DNA of 64,000 bases from Bedellia somnulentella (Eukaryota > Arthropoda > Insecta > Lepidoptera > Bedelliidae). Every line of letters starts with the position of its first letter. Positions within the stretch are counted from its first letter, which is position 1. The DNA lies in contig OY755182.1 of NCBI GenBank assembly GCA_963576735.1, forward strand, positions 1-64,000, read 5' to 3'. Positions 38,741 to 53,700 of this stretch are shown in pieces. The translations under genes and the position numbers were made by a program. Under the pieces are notes generated by a model, which saw only the letters and a program-made list of their open reading frames with translations, was not told where the DNA came from and did not search any database.

Positions 38741-41700
38741 GTTGTCTTTTTGCTAGTTATAGCTAATTATCACCATTTAGCAGCGTTCCGCCTTCCGCGA
38801 GCTGAAAAATAATAAAAATTGTTAGTTTTAAGTGTAAAATATCACAAAAATTTTGGTTTTTTGTAATTATTTTTAATTTTTTGTAGGCAAAATGCCACTT
38901 TTTTCTATTGTATCTGATAGCCCTCGCTGAATCCGATTGTTTGAGTGCCTAAACACCGATATAGGCCCAATAGTTTGGGAGAAAATCTCAAAAAATTTAT
39001 TTTCAAAAGTTCACCTTAGCGCGATACGAAATGTATGGGCGTGAGGATTTTTAAACTTTATTTCTGTCATTTGTACCCCCTCTTTGTTGTCTTTTTGCTA
39101 GTGATAGCTAATTATCACCATTTAGCAGCGTTCCGCCTTCCGCGAGCTGAAAAATAATAAAAATTGTTAGTTTTAAGTGTAAAATATCATAAAATATCAT
39201 AAAAATTTTGGTTTTTTGTAATTATTTTGAATTTTTTGTAGGCAAACTGCCACTTTTTTCTATTGTATCTGATAGCTCTCGCTGAATCCGATTTGTTTGA
39301 GTGCCTAAACACCGATATAGGCCCAAAAGTTTGGGAGAAAATCTCAAAAAATTGATTTTTAAAAGTTCACCTACCTTAGCGCGATACGAAATGTATGGGC
39401 GTGAGGATTTTTAAACTTAATTTCTGTCTTTTGTACCCCCTTTTTGTTGTCTTTTTGCTAGTGATAGCTAATTATCACCATTTAGCAGCGTTCCGCCTTC
39501 CGCGAGATGAAAAATAATAAAAATTGTTAGTTTTAAGTGTAAAATATCATAAAATGTCATAAAAATTTTGGTTTTTTGTAATTATTTTTAATTTTTTGTA
39601 GGCAAACTGCCACTTTTTTCTATTGTATCTGATAGCTCTCGCTGAATCCGATTGTTTGAGTGCCTAAACACCGATATAGGCCCAAAAGTTTGGGAGAAAA
39701 TCTCAAAAAATTGATTTTTAAAAGTTCACCTACCTTAGCGCGATACGAAATGTATGGGCGTGAGGATTTTTAAACTTAATTTCTGTCTTTTGTACCCCCT
39801 TTTTGTTGTCTTTTTGCTAGTTATAGCTAATTATCACCATTTAGCAGCGTTCCGCCTTCCGCGAGCTGAAAAATAATAAAAATTGTTAGTTTTAAGTGTA
39901 AAATATCATAAAATATCATAAAAATTTTGGTTTTTTGTAATTATTTTGAATTTTTTGTAGGCAAACTGCCATTTTTTTCTATTGTATCTGATAGCTCTCG
40001 CTGAATCCGATTGTTTGAGTGCCTAAACATCGATATAGGCCCAATAGTTTGGGAGAAAATCTCAAAAAATTGATTTTCAAAAGTTCACCTTAGCGCGATA
40101 CGAAATGTATGGGCGTGAGGATTTTTAAACTTAATTTCTGTCTTTTGTACCCCCTTTTTGTTGTCTTTTTGCTAGTGATAGCTAATTATCACCATTTAGC
40201 AGCGTTCCGCCTTCCGCGAGATGAAAAATAATAAAAATTGTTAGTTTTAAGTGTAAAATATCATAAAATGTCATAAAAATTTTGGTTTTTTGTAATTATT
40301 TTGAATTTTTTGTAGGCAAATTGCCACTTTTTTCAATTGTATCTGATAGCTCTCGCTAAATCCAATTGTTTGAGTGCCCAAACACCGATATAGGCCTAAT
40401 AGTTTGGGAGAAAATCTCAAAAAATTGATTTTCAAAAGTTCACCTTAGCGCGATACGAAATGTATGGGCGTGAGGATTTTTAAACTTAATTTCTGTCTTT
40501 TGTACCCCCTTTTTGTTGTCTTTTTGCTAGTTATAGCTAATTATCACCATTTAGCAGCGTTCCGCCTTCCGCGAGCTGAAAAATAATAAAAATTGTTAGT
40601 TTTAAGTGTAAAATATCATAAAATATCATAAAAATTTTGGTTTTTTGTAATTATTTTTAATTTTTTGTAGGCAATTGCCACTTTTTTCTATTGTATCTGA
40701 TAGCTCTCGCTGAATCCGATTGTTTGAGTGCCTAAACACCGATATAGGCCCAAAAGTTTGGGAGAAAATCTCAAAAAATTGATTTTTAAAAGTTCACCTA
40801 CCTTAGCGCGATACGAAATGTATGGGCGTGAGGATTTTTAAACTTAATTTCTGTCTTTTGTACCCCCTTTTTGTTGTCTTTTTGCTAGTGATAGCTAATT
40901 ATCACCATTTAGCAGCGTTCCGCCTTCCGCGAGATGAAAAATAATAAAAATTGTTAGTTTTAAGTGTAAAATATCATAAAATGTCATAAAAATTTTGGTT
41001 TTTTGTAATTATTTTTAATTTTTTGTAGGCAAACTGCCACTTTTTTCAATTGTATCTGATAGCTCTCGCTGAATCCGATTGTTTGAGTGCCTGAACATCG
41101 ATATAGGCCCAATTGTTTGGGAGAAAATCTCAATAAATTGATTTTCAAAAGTTCACCTTCGCGCGATACGAAATGTATGGGCGTGAGGATTTTTAAACTT
41201 AATTTCTGTCATTTGTACCCCCTTTTTGTTGTATTTTTGCTAGTTATAGATAATTATCACCATTAAGCAGCGTTCCGCCTTCCGCGAGCTGAAAAATAAT
41301 AAAAATTGTTAGTTTTAAGTGTAAAATATCATAAAAATTTTGGTTTTTTGAAATTATTTTTAGTTTTTTGTAGGCAAACTGCCACTTTTTTCTATTGTAT
41401 CTTATAGCTCTCGCTGAATCCGATTGTTGGTAAAATATCATAAAATATCATAAAAATTTTGGTTTTTTGTAATTATTTTTAATTTTTTGTAGGCAAACTG
41501 CCACTTTTTTCTGTTGTATCTGATAGCTCTCGCTGAATCCGATTGTTTGAGTGCCTAAACACCGATATAGGCCCAATAGTTTGGGAGAAAATCTCAAAAA
41601 ATTGATTTTTAAAAGTTCACCTACCTTAGCGCGATACGAAATGTATGGGCGTGAGGATTTTTAAACTTAATTTCTGTCTTTTGTACCCCCTTTTTGTTGT

Positions 41701-44700
41701 CTTTTTGCTAGTGATAGCTAATTATCACCATTTAGCAGCGTTCCGCCTTCCGCGAGATGAAAAATAATAAAAATTGTTAGTTTTAAATGTAAAATATCAT
41801 AAAATGTCATAAAAATTTTGGTTTTTTGTAATTATTTTTAATTTTTTGTAGGCAAACTGCCACTTTTTTCAATTGTATCTGATAGCTCTCGCTGAATCCG
41901 ATTGTTTGAGTGCCTGAACATCGATATAGGCCCAATTGTTTGGGAGAAAATCTCAATAAATTGATTTTCAAAAGTTCACCTTCGCGCGATACGAAATGTA
42001 TGGGCGTGAGGATTTTTAAACTTAATTTCTGTCATTTGTACCCCCTTTTTGTTGTATTTTTGCTAGTTATAGATAATTATCACCATTAAGCAGCGTTCCG
42101 CCTTCCGCGAGCTGAAAAATAATAAAAATTGTTAGTTTTAAGTGTAAAATATCATAAAAATTTTGGTTTTTTGAAATTATTTTTAGTTTTTTGTAGGCAA
42201 ACTGCCACTTTTTTCAATTGTATCTGATAGCTCTCGCTGAATCCGATTGTTTGAGTGCCTGAACATCGATATAGGCCCAATTGTTTGGGAGAAAATCTCA
42301 ATAAATTGATTTTCAAAAGTTCACCTTCGCGCGATACGAAATGTATGGGCGTGAGGATTTTTAAACTTAATTTCTGTCATTTGTACCCCCTTTTTGTTGT
42401 ATTTTTGCTAGTTATAGATAATTATCACCATTAAGCAGCGTTCCGCCTTCCGCGAGCTGAAAAATAATAAAAATTGTTAGTTTTAAGTGTAAAATATCAT
42501 AAAAATTTTGGTTTTTTGAAATTATTTTTAGTTTTTTGTAGGCAAACTGCCACTTTTTTCTATTGTATCTTATAGCTCTCGCTGAATCCGATTGTTGGTA
42601 AAATATCATAAAATATCATAAAAATTTTGGTTTTTTGTAATTATTTTTAATTTTTTGTAGGCAAACTGCCACTTTTTTCTGTTGTATCTGATAGCTCTCG
42701 CTGAATCCGATTGTTTGAGTGCCTAAACACCGATATAGGCCCAATAGTTTGGGAGAAAATCTCAAAAAATTGATTTTTAAAAGTTCACCTACCTTAGCGC
42801 GATACGAAATGTATGGGCGTGAGGATTTTTAAACTTAATTTCTGTCTTTTGTACCCCCTTTTTGTTGTCTTTTTGCTAGTGATAGCTAATTATCACCATT
42901 TAGCAGCGTTCCGCCTTCCGCGAGATGAAAAATAATAAAAATTGTTAGTTTTAAATGTAAAATATCATAAAATGTCATAAAAATTTTGGTTTTTTGTAAT
43001 TATTTTTAATTTTTTGTAGGCAAACTGCCACTTTTTTCAATTGTATCTGATAGCTCTCGCTGAATCCGATTGTTTGAGTGCCTAAACACCGATATAGGCC
43101 CAAAAGTTTGGGAGAAAATCTCAAAAAATTGATTTTTAAAAGTTCACCTACCTTAGCGCGATACGAAATGTATGGGCGTGAGGATTTTTAAACTTAATTT
43201 CTGTCTTTTGTACCCCCTTTTTGTTGTCTTTTTGCTAGTTATAGCTAATTATCACCATTTAGCAGCGTTCCGCCTTCCGCGAGCTGAAAAATAATAAAAA
43301 TTGTTAGTTTTAAGTGTAAAATATCATAAAATATCATAAAAATTTTGGTTTTTTGTAATTATTTTGAATTTTTTGTAGGCAAACTGCCATTTTTTTCTAT
43401 TGTATCTGATAGCTCTCGCTGAATCCGATTGTTTGAGTGCCTAAACATCGATATAGGCCCAATAGTTTGGGAGAAAATCTCAAAAAATTGATTTTCAAAA
43501 GTTCACCTTAGCGCGATACGAAATGTATGGGCGTGAGGATTTTTAAACTTAATTTCTGTCTTTTGTACCCCCTTTTTGTTGTCTTTTTGCTAGTGATAGC
43601 TAATTATCACCATTTAGCAGCGTTCCGCCTTCCGCGAGATGAAAAATAATAAAAATTGTTAGTTTTAAGTGTAAAATATCATAAAATGTCATAAAAATTT
43701 TGGTTTTTTGTAATTATTTTGAATTTTTTGTAGGCAAATTGCCACTTTTTTCAATTGTATCTGATAGCTCTCGCTAAATCCAATTGTTTGAGTGCCCAAA
43801 CACCGATATAGGCCTAATAGTTTGGGAGAAAATCTCAAAAAATTGATTTTCAAAAGTTCACCTTAGCGCGATACGAAATGTATGGGCGTGAGGATTTTTA
43901 AACTTAATTTCTGTCTTTTGTACCCCCTTTTTGTTGTCTTTTTGCTAGTTATAGCTAATTATCACCATTTAGCAGCGTTCCGCCTTCCGCGAGCTGAAAA
44001 ATAATAAAAATTGTTAGTTTTAAGTGTAAAATATCATAAAATATCATAAAAATTTTGGTTTTTTGTAATTATTTTTAATTTTTTGTAGGCAATTGCCACT
44101 TTTTTCTATTGTATCTGATAGCTCTCGCTGAATCCGATTGTTTGAGTGCCTAAACACCGATATAGGCCCAATAGTTTGGGAGAAAATCTCAAAAAAATGA
44201 TTTTCAAAAGTTCACCTTAGCGCGATACGAAATGTATGGGCGTGAGGATTTTTAAACTTAATTTCTGTCTTTTGTACCCCCTTTTTGTTGTCTTTTTGCT
44301 AGTGATAGCTAATTATCACCATTTAGCAGCGTTCCGCCTTCCGCGAGATGAAAAATAATAAAAATTGTTAGTTTTAAGTGTAAAATATCATAAAATGTCA
44401 TAAAAATTTTGGTTTTTTGTAATTATTTTTAATTTTTTGTAGGCAAACTGCCACTTTTTTCAATTGTATCTGATAGCTCTCGCTAAATCCAATTGTTTGA
44501 GTGCCTAAACACCGATATAGGCCCAATAGTTTGGGAGAAAATCTCAAAAAATTGATTTTCAAAAGTTCACCTTAGCGCGATACGAAATGTATGGGCGTGA
44601 GGATTTTTAAACTTAATTTCTGTCTTTTGTACCCCCTTTTTGTTGTCTTTTTGCTAGTGATAGCTAATTATCACCATTTAGCAGCGTTCCGCCTTCCGCG

Positions 44701-47700
44701 AGCTGAAAAATAATAAAAATTGTTAGTTTTAAGTGTAAAATATCATAAAATATCATAAAAATTTTGGTTTTTTGTAATTATTTTGAATTTTTTGTAGGCA
44801 AATTGCCACTTTTTTCAATTGTATCTGATAGCTCTCGCTAAATCCAATTGTTTGAGTGCCCAAACACCGATATAGGCCTAATAGTTTGGGAGAAAATCTC
44901 AAAAAATTGATTTTCAAAAGTTCACCTTAGCGCGATACGAAATGTATGGGCGTGAGGATTTTTAAACTTAATTTCTGTCTTTTGTACCCCCTTTTTGTTG
45001 TCTTTTTGCTAGTGATAGCTAATTATCACCATTTAGCAGCGTTCCGCCTTCCGCGAGATGAAAAATAATAAAAATTGTTAGTTTTAAGTGTAAAATATCA
45101 TAAAATGTCATAAAAATTTTGGTTTTTTGTAATTATTTTGAATTTTTTGTAGGCAAATTGCCACTTTTTTCAATTGTATCTGATAGCTCTCGCTAAATCC
45201 AATTGTTTGAGTGCCCAAACACCGATATAGGCCTAATAGTTTGGGAGAAAATCTCAAAAAATTGATTTTCAAAAGTTCACCTTAGCGCGATACGAAATGT
45301 ATGGGCGTGAGGATTTTTAAACTTAATTTCTGTCTTTTGTACCCCCTTTTTGTTGTCTTTTTGCTAGTTATAGCTAATTATCACCATTTAGCAGCGTTCC
45401 GCCTTCCGCGAGCTGAAAAATAATAAAAATTGTTAGTTTTAAGTGTAAAATATCATAAAATATCATAAAAATTTTGGTTTTTTGTAATTATTTTTAATTT
45501 TTTGTAGGCAATTGCCACTTTTTTCTATTGTATCTGATAGCTCTCGCTGAATCCGATTGTTTGAGTGCCTAAACACCGATATAGGCCCAAAAGTTTGGGA
45601 GAAAATCTCAAAAAATTGATTTTTAAAAGTTCACCTACCTTAGCGCGATACGAAATGTATGGGCGTGAGGATTTTTAAACTTAATTTCTGTCTTTTGTAC
45701 CCCCTTTTTGTTGTCTTTTTGCTAGTGATAGCTAATTATCACCATTTAGCAGCGTTCCGCCTTCCGCGAGATGAAAAATAATAAAAATTGTTAGTTTTAA
45801 GTGTAAAATATCATAAAATGTCATAAAAATTTTGGTTTTTTGTAATTATTTTTAATTTTTTGTAGGCAAACTGCCACTTTTTTCAATTGTATCTGATAGC
45901 TCTCGCTGAATCCGATTGTTTGAGTGCCTGAACATCGATATAGGCCCAATTGTTTGGGAGAAAATCTCAATAAATTGATTTTCAAAAGTTCACCTTCGCG
46001 CGATACGAAATGTATGGGCGTGAGGATTTTTAAACTTAATTTCTGTCATTTGTACCCCCTTTTTGTTGTATTTTTGCTAGTTATAGATAATTATCACCAT
46101 TAAGCAGCGTTCCGCCTTCCGCGAGCTGAAAAATAATAAAAATTGTTAGTTTTAAGTGTAAAATATCATAAAAATTTTGGTTTTTTGAAATTATTTTTAG
46201 TTTTTTGTAGGCAAACTGCCACTTTTTTCTATTGTATCTTATAGCTCTCGCTGAATCCGATTGTTAGTAAAATATCATAAAATATCATAAAAATTTTGGT
46301 TTTTTGTAATTATTTTTAATTTTTTGTAGGCAAACTGCCACTTTTTTCTGTTGTATCTGATAGCTCTCGCTGAATCCGATTGTTTGAGTGCCTAAACACC
46401 GATATAGGCCCAATAGTTTGGGAGAAAATCACAAAAAATTGATTTTTAAAAGTTCACCTACCTTAGCGCGATACGAAATGTATGGGCGTGAGGATTTTTA
46501 AACTTAATTTCTGTCTTTTGTACCCCCTTTTTGTTGTCTTTTTGCTAGTGATAGCTAATTATCACCATTTAGCAGCGTTCCGCCTTCCGCGAGATGAAAA
46601 ATAATAAAAATTGTTAGTTTTAAATGTAAAATATCATAAAATGTCATAAAAATTTTGGTTTTTTGTAATTATTTTTAATTTTTTGTAGGCAAACTGCCAC
46701 TTTTTTCAATTGTATCTGATAGCTCTCGCTGAATCCGATTGTTTGAGTGCCTGAACATCGATATAGGCCCAATTGTTTGGGAGAAAATCTCAATAAATTG
46801 ATTTTCAAAAGTTCACCTTCGCGCGATACGAAATGTATGGGCGTGAGGATTTTTAAACTTAATTTCTGTCATTTGTACCCCCTTTTTGTTGTATTTTTGC
46901 TAGTTATAGATAATTATCACCATTAAGCAGCGTTCCGCCTTCCGCGAGCTGAAAAATAATAAAAATTGTTAGTTTTAAGTGTAAAATATCATAAAAATTT
47001 TGGTTTTTTGAAATTATTTTTAGTTTTTTGTAGGCAAACTGCCACTTTTTTCTATTGTATCTTATAGCTCTCGCTGAATCCGATTGTTGGTAAAATATCA
47101 TAAAATATCATAAAAATTTTGGTTTTTTGTAATTATTTTTAATTTTTAGTAGGCAAACTGCCACTTTTTTCAATTGTATCTGATAGCTCTCGCTAAATCC
47201 AATTGTTTGAGTGCCTAAACACCGATATAGGCCCAATAGTTTGGGAGAAAATCTCAAAAAATTGATTTTCAAAAGTTCACCTTAGCGCGATACGAAATGT
47301 ATGGGCGTGAGGATTTTTAAACTTAATTTCTGTCTTTTGTACCCCCTTTTTGTTGTCTTTTTGCTAGTGATAGCTAATTATCACCATTTAGCAGCGTTCC
47401 GCCTTCCGCGAGCTGAAAAATAATAAAAATTGTTAGTTTTAAGTGTAAAATATCATGAAATATCATAAAAATTTTGGTTTTTTGTAATTATTTTTAATTT
47501 TTTGTAGGCAAACTGCGATTTTTTTCTGTTGTATCTGATAGCTCTCGCTGAATCCGATTGTTTGAGTGCCTAAACATCGATATAGGCCCAATAGTTTGGG
47601 AGAAAATCTCAAAAAATTGATTTTCAAAAGTTTCAGTCTTTTGTACCCCCTTTTTGTTGTCTTTTTGCTAGTGATAGCTAATTATCACCATTTAGCAGCG

Positions 47701-50700
47701 TTCCGCCTTCCGCGAGCTGAAAAATAATAAAAATTGTTAGTTTTAAGTGTAAAATATCATAAAATATCATAAAAATTTTGGTTTTTTGTAATTATTTTTA
47801 ATTTTTTGTAGGCAAACTGCCCCTTTTTTCAATTGTATCTGATAGCTCTCGCTAAATCCAATTGTTTGAGTGCCTAAACACCGATATAGGCCCAATAGTT
47901 TGGGAGAAAATCTCAAAAAATTGATTTTCAAAAGTTCACCTTAGCGCGATACGAAATGTATGGGCGTGAGGATTTTCAAACTTAATTTCTGTCTTTTGTA
48001 CCCCCTTTTTGTTGTCTTTTTGCTAGTGATAGCTAATTATCACCATTTAGCAGCGTTCCGCCTTCCGCGAGCTGAAAAATAATAAAAATTGTTAGTTTTA
48101 AGTGTAAAATATCATAAAATATCATAAAAATTTTGGTTTTTTGTAATTATTTTTAATTTTTTGTAGGCAAACTGCCACTTTTTTCTGTTGTATCTGATAG
48201 CTCTCGCTAAATCCAATTGTTTGAGTGCGCAAACACCGATATAGGCCCAATAGTTTGGGAGAAAATCTCAAAAAATTGATTTTCAAAAGTTCACCTTAGC
48301 GCGATACGAAATGTATGGGCGTGAGGATTTTTAAACTTAATTTCTGTCTTTTGTACCCCCTTTTTGTTGTCTTTTTGCTAGTTATAGCTAATTATCACCT
48401 TTTAGCAGCGTTCCGCCTTCCGCGAGCTGAAAAATAATAAAAATTGTTAGTTTTAAGTGTAAAATATCATAAAATATCATAAAAATTTTGGTTTTTTGTA
48501 ATTATTTTTAATTTTTTGTAGGCAAACTGCCACTTTTTTCTGTTGTATCTGATAGCTCTCGCTGAATCCGATTGTTTGAGTGCCTAAACACCGATATAGG
48601 CCCAATAGTTTGGGAGAAAATCTCAAAAAATTGATTTTCAAAAGTTCACCTACCTTAGCGCGATACGAAATGTATGGGCGTGAGGATTTTTAAACTTAAT
48701 TTCTGTCATTTGTACCCCCTTTTTGTTGTATTTTTGCTAGTTATAGCTAATTATTACCATTTAGCAGCGTTCCGCCTTCCGCGAGCTGAAAAATAATAAA
48801 AATTGTTAGTTTTAAGTGTAAAATATCATAAAATATCATAAAAATTTTGGTTTTTTGTAATTATTTTTAATTTTTTGTAGGCAAACTGCCACTTTTTTCT
48901 GTTGTATCTGATAGCTCTCGCTGAATCCGATTGTTTGAGTGCCTAAACACCGATATAGGCCCAATAGTTTGGGAGAAAATCTCAAAAAAATGATTTTCAA
49001 AAGTTCACCTTAGCGCGATACGAAATGTATGGGCGTGAGGATTTTTAAACTTAATTTCTGTCTTTTGTACCCCCTTTTTGTTGTCTTTTTGCTAGTGATA
49101 GCTAATTATCACCATTTAGCAGCGTTCCGCCTTCCGCGAGCTGAAAAATAATAAAAATTGTTAGTTTTAAGTGTAAAATATCATAAAATATCATAAAAAT
49201 TTTGGTTTTTTGTAATTATTTTGAATTTTTTTAGGCAAACTGCCATTTTTTTCTATTGTATCTGATAGCTCTCGCTGAATCCGATTGTTTGAGTGCCTAA
49301 ACATCGATATAGGCCCAATAGTTTGGGAGAAAATCTCAATAAATTGATTTTCAAAAGTTCACCTTAGCGCGATACGAAATGTATGGGCGTGAGGATTTTT
49401 AAACTTAATTTCTGTCTTTTGTACCCCCTTTTTGTTGTCTTTTTGCTAGTTATAGCTAATTATCACCATTTAGCAGCGTTCCGCCTTCCGCGAGCTGAAA
49501 AATAATAAAAATTGTTAGTTTTAAGTGTAAAATATCATAAAATATCATAAAAATTTTGGTTTTTTGTAATTATTTTTAATTTTTTGTAGGCAAACTGCCA
49601 CTTTTTTCTATTGTATCTGATAGCTCTCGCTGAATCCGATTGTTTGAGTGCCTAAACACCGATATAGGCCCAAAAGTTTGGAAGAAAATCTCAAAAAATT
49701 GATTTTTAAAAGTTCACCTACCTTAGCGCGATACGAAATGTATGGGCGTGAGGATTTTTAAACTTAATTTCTGTCTTTTGTACCCCCTTTTTGTTGTCTT
49801 TTTGCTAGTGATAGCTAATTATCACCATTTTGCAGCGTTCCGCCTTCCGCGAGATGAAAAATAATTAAAATTGTTAGTTTTAAGTGTAAAATATCATAAA
49901 ATGTCATAAAAATTTTGGTTTTTTGTAATTATTTTTAATTTTTTGTAGGCAAACTGCCACTTTTTTCTGTTGTATCTGATAGCTCTCGCTAAATCCAATT
50001 GTTTGAGTGCCCAAACACCGATATAGGCCCAATAGTTTGGGAGAAAATCTCAAAAAATTGATTTTCAAAAGTTCACCTTAGCGCGATACGAAATGTATGG
50101 GCGTGAGGATTTTTAAACTTAATTTCTGTCTTTTGTACCCCCTTTTTGTTGTCTTTTTGCTAGTTATAGCTAATTATCACCATTTAGCAGCGTTCCGCCT
50201 TCCGCGAGCTGAAAAATAATAAAAATTGTTAGTTTTAAGTGTAAAATATCATAAAATATCATAAAAATTTTGGTTTTTTGTAATTATTTTTAATTTTTTG
50301 TAGGCAAACTGCCACTTTTTTCTGTTGTATCTGATAGCTCTCGCTGAATCCGATTGTTTGAGTGCCTAAACACCGATATAGGCCCAATAGTTTGGGAGAA
50401 AATCTCAAAAAATATATTTTCAAAAGTTCACCTACCTTAGCGCGATACGAAATGTATGGGCGTGAGGATTTTTAAACTTAATTTCTGTCATTTGTACCCC
50501 CTTTTTGTTGTATTTTTGCTAGTTATAGCTAATTATCACCATTTAGCAGCGTTCCGCCTTCCGCGAGCTGAAAAATAATAAAAATTGTTAGTTTTAAGTG
50601 TAAAATATCATAAAAATTTTGGTTTTTTGTAATTATTTTTAATTTTTTGTAGGCAAACTGCCACTTTTTTCTGTTGTATCTGATAGCTCTCGCTGAATCC

Positions 50701-53700
50701 GATTGTTTGAGTGCCTAAACACCGATATAGGCCCAATAGTTTGGGAGAAAATCTCAAAAAAATGATTTTCAAAAGTTCACCTTAGCGCGATACGAAATGT
50801 ATGGGCGTGAGGATTTTTAAACTTAATTTCTGTCTTTTGTACCCCCTTTTTGTTGTCTTTTTGCTAGTGATAGCTAATTATCACCATTTAGCAGCGTTCC
50901 GCCTTCCGCGAGCTGAAAAATAATAAAAATTGTTAGTTTTAAGTGTAAAATATCATAAAATATCATAAAAATTTTGGTTTTTTGTAATTATTTTGAATTT
51001 TTTGTAGGCAAACTGCCATTTTTTTCTATTGTATCTGATAGCTCTCGCTGAATCCGATTGTTTGAGTGCCTAAACATCGATATAGGCCCAATAGTTTGGG
51101 AGAAAATCTCAATAAATTGATTTTCAAAAGTTCACCTTAGCGCGATACGAAATGTATGGGCGTGAGGATTTTTAAACTTAATTTCTGTCTTTTGTACCCC
51201 CTTTTTGTTGTCTTTTTGCTAGTTATAGCTAATTATCACCATTTAGCAGCGTTCCGCCTTCCGCGAGATGAAAAATAATTAAAATTGTTAGTTTTAAGTG
51301 TAAAATATCATAAAAATTTTGGTTTTTTGTAATTATTTTTAATTTTTTGTAGGAAACTGCCACTTTTTTCTATTGTATCTGATAGCTCTCGCTGAATCCG
51401 ATTGTTTGAGTGCCTAAACACCGATATAGGCCCAATAGTTTGGGAGAAAATCTCAAAAAAATGATTTTCAAAAGTTCACCTTAGCGCGATACGAAATGTA
51501 TGGGCGTGAGGATTTTTAAACTTAATTTCTGTCTTTTGTACCCCCTTTTTGTTGTCTTTTTGCTAGTGATAGCTAATTATCACCATTTAGCAGCGTTCCG
51601 CCTTCCGCGAGCTGAAAAATAATAAAAATTGTTAGTTTTAAGTGTAAAATATCATAAAATATCATAAAAATTTTGGTTTTTTGTAATTATTTTGAATTTT
51701 TTGTAGGCAAACTGCCATTTTTTTCTATTGTATCTGATAGCTCTCGCTGAATCCGATTGTTTGAGTGCCTAAACATCGATATAGGCCCAATAGTTTGGGA
51801 GAAAATCTCAATAAATTGATTTTCAAAAGTTCACCTTAGCGCGATACGAAATGTATGGGCGTGAGGATTTTTAAACTTAATTTCTGTCTTTTGTACCCCC
51901 TTTTTGTTGTCTTTTTGCTAGTTATAGCTAATTATCACCATTTAGCAGCGTTCCGCCTTCCGCGAGCTGAAAAATAATAAAAATTGTTAGTTTTAAGTGT
52001 AAAATATCATAAAATATCATAAAAATTTTGGTTTTTTGTAATTATTTTGAATTTTTTGTAGGCAAACTGCCACTTTTTTCTATTGTATCTGATAGCTCTC
52101 GCTGAATCCGATTGTTTGAGTGCCTAAACATCGATATAGGCCCAATAGTTTGGGAGAAAATCTCAATAAATTGATTTTCAAAAGTTCACCTTAGCGCGAT
52201 ACGAAATGTATGGGCGTGAGGATTTTTAAACTTAATTTCTGTCTTTTGTACCCCCTTTTTGTTGTCTTTTTGCTAGTTATAGCTAATTATCACCATTTAG
52301 CAGCGTTCCGCCTTCCGCGAGCTGAAAAATAATAAAAATTGTTAGTTTTAAGTGTAAAATATCATAAAATATCATAAAAATTTTGGTTTTTTGTAATTAT
52401 TTTTAATTTTTTGTAGGCAAACTGCCACTTTTTTCTATTGTATCTGATAGCTCTCGCTGAATCCGATTGTTTGAGTGCCTAAACACCGATATAGGCCCAA
52501 AAGTTTGGGAGAAAATCTCAAAAAATTGATTTTTAAAAGTTCACCTACCTTAGCGCGATACGAAATGTATGGGCGTGAGGATTTTTAAACTTAATTTCTG
52601 TCTTTTGTACCCCCTTTTTGTTGTCTTTTTGCTAGTGATAGCTAATTATCACCATTTTGCAGCGTTCCGCCTTCCGCGAGATGAAAAATAATTAAAATTG
52701 TTAGTTTTAAGTGTAAAATATCATAAAAATTTTGGTTTTTTGTAATTATTTTTAATTTTTTGTAGGAAACTGCCACTTTTTTCTATTGTATCTGATAGCT
52801 CTCGCTGAATCCGATTGTTTGAGTGCCTAAACACCGATATAGACCCAATAGTTTGGGAGAAAATCTCAAAAAAATGATTTTCAAAAGTTCACCTTAGCGC
52901 GATACGAAATGTATGGGCGTGAGGATTTTTAAACTTAATTTCTGTCTTTTGTACCCCCTTTTTGTTGTCTTTTTGCTAGTGATAGCTAATTATCACCATT
53001 TAGCAGCGTTCCGCCTTCCGCGAGCTGAAAAATAATAAAAATTGTTAGTTTTAAGTGTAAAATATCATAAAATATCATAAAAATTTTGGTTTTTTGTAAT
53101 TATTTTGAATTTTTTGTAGTCAAACTGCCATTTTTTTCTATTGTATCTGATAGCTCTCGCTGAATCCGATTGTTTGAGTGCCTAAACATCGATATAGGCC
53201 CAATAGTTTGGGAGAAAATCTCAATAAATTGATTTTCAAAAGTTCACCTTAGCGCGATACGAAATGTATGGGCGTGAGGATTTTTAAACTTAATTTCTGT
53301 CTTTTGTACCCCCTTTTTGTTGTCTTTTTGCTAGTTATAGCTAATTATCACCATTTAGCAGCGTTCCGCCTTCCGCGAGCTGAAAAATAATAAAAATTGT
53401 TAGTTTTAAGTGTAAAATATCATAAAATATCATAAAAATTTTGGTTTTTTGTAATTATTTTTAATTTTTTGTAGGCAAACTGCCACTTTTTTCTATTGTA
53501 TCTGATAGCTCTCGCTGAATCCGATTGTTTGAGTGCCTAAACACCGATATAGGCCCAAAAGTTTGGGAGAAAATCTCAAAAAATTGATTTTTAAAAGTTC
53601 ACCTACCTTAGCGCGATACGAAATGTATGGGCGTGAGGATTTTTAAACTTAATTTCTGTCTTTTGTACCCCCTTTTTGTTGTCTTTTTGCTAGTGATAGC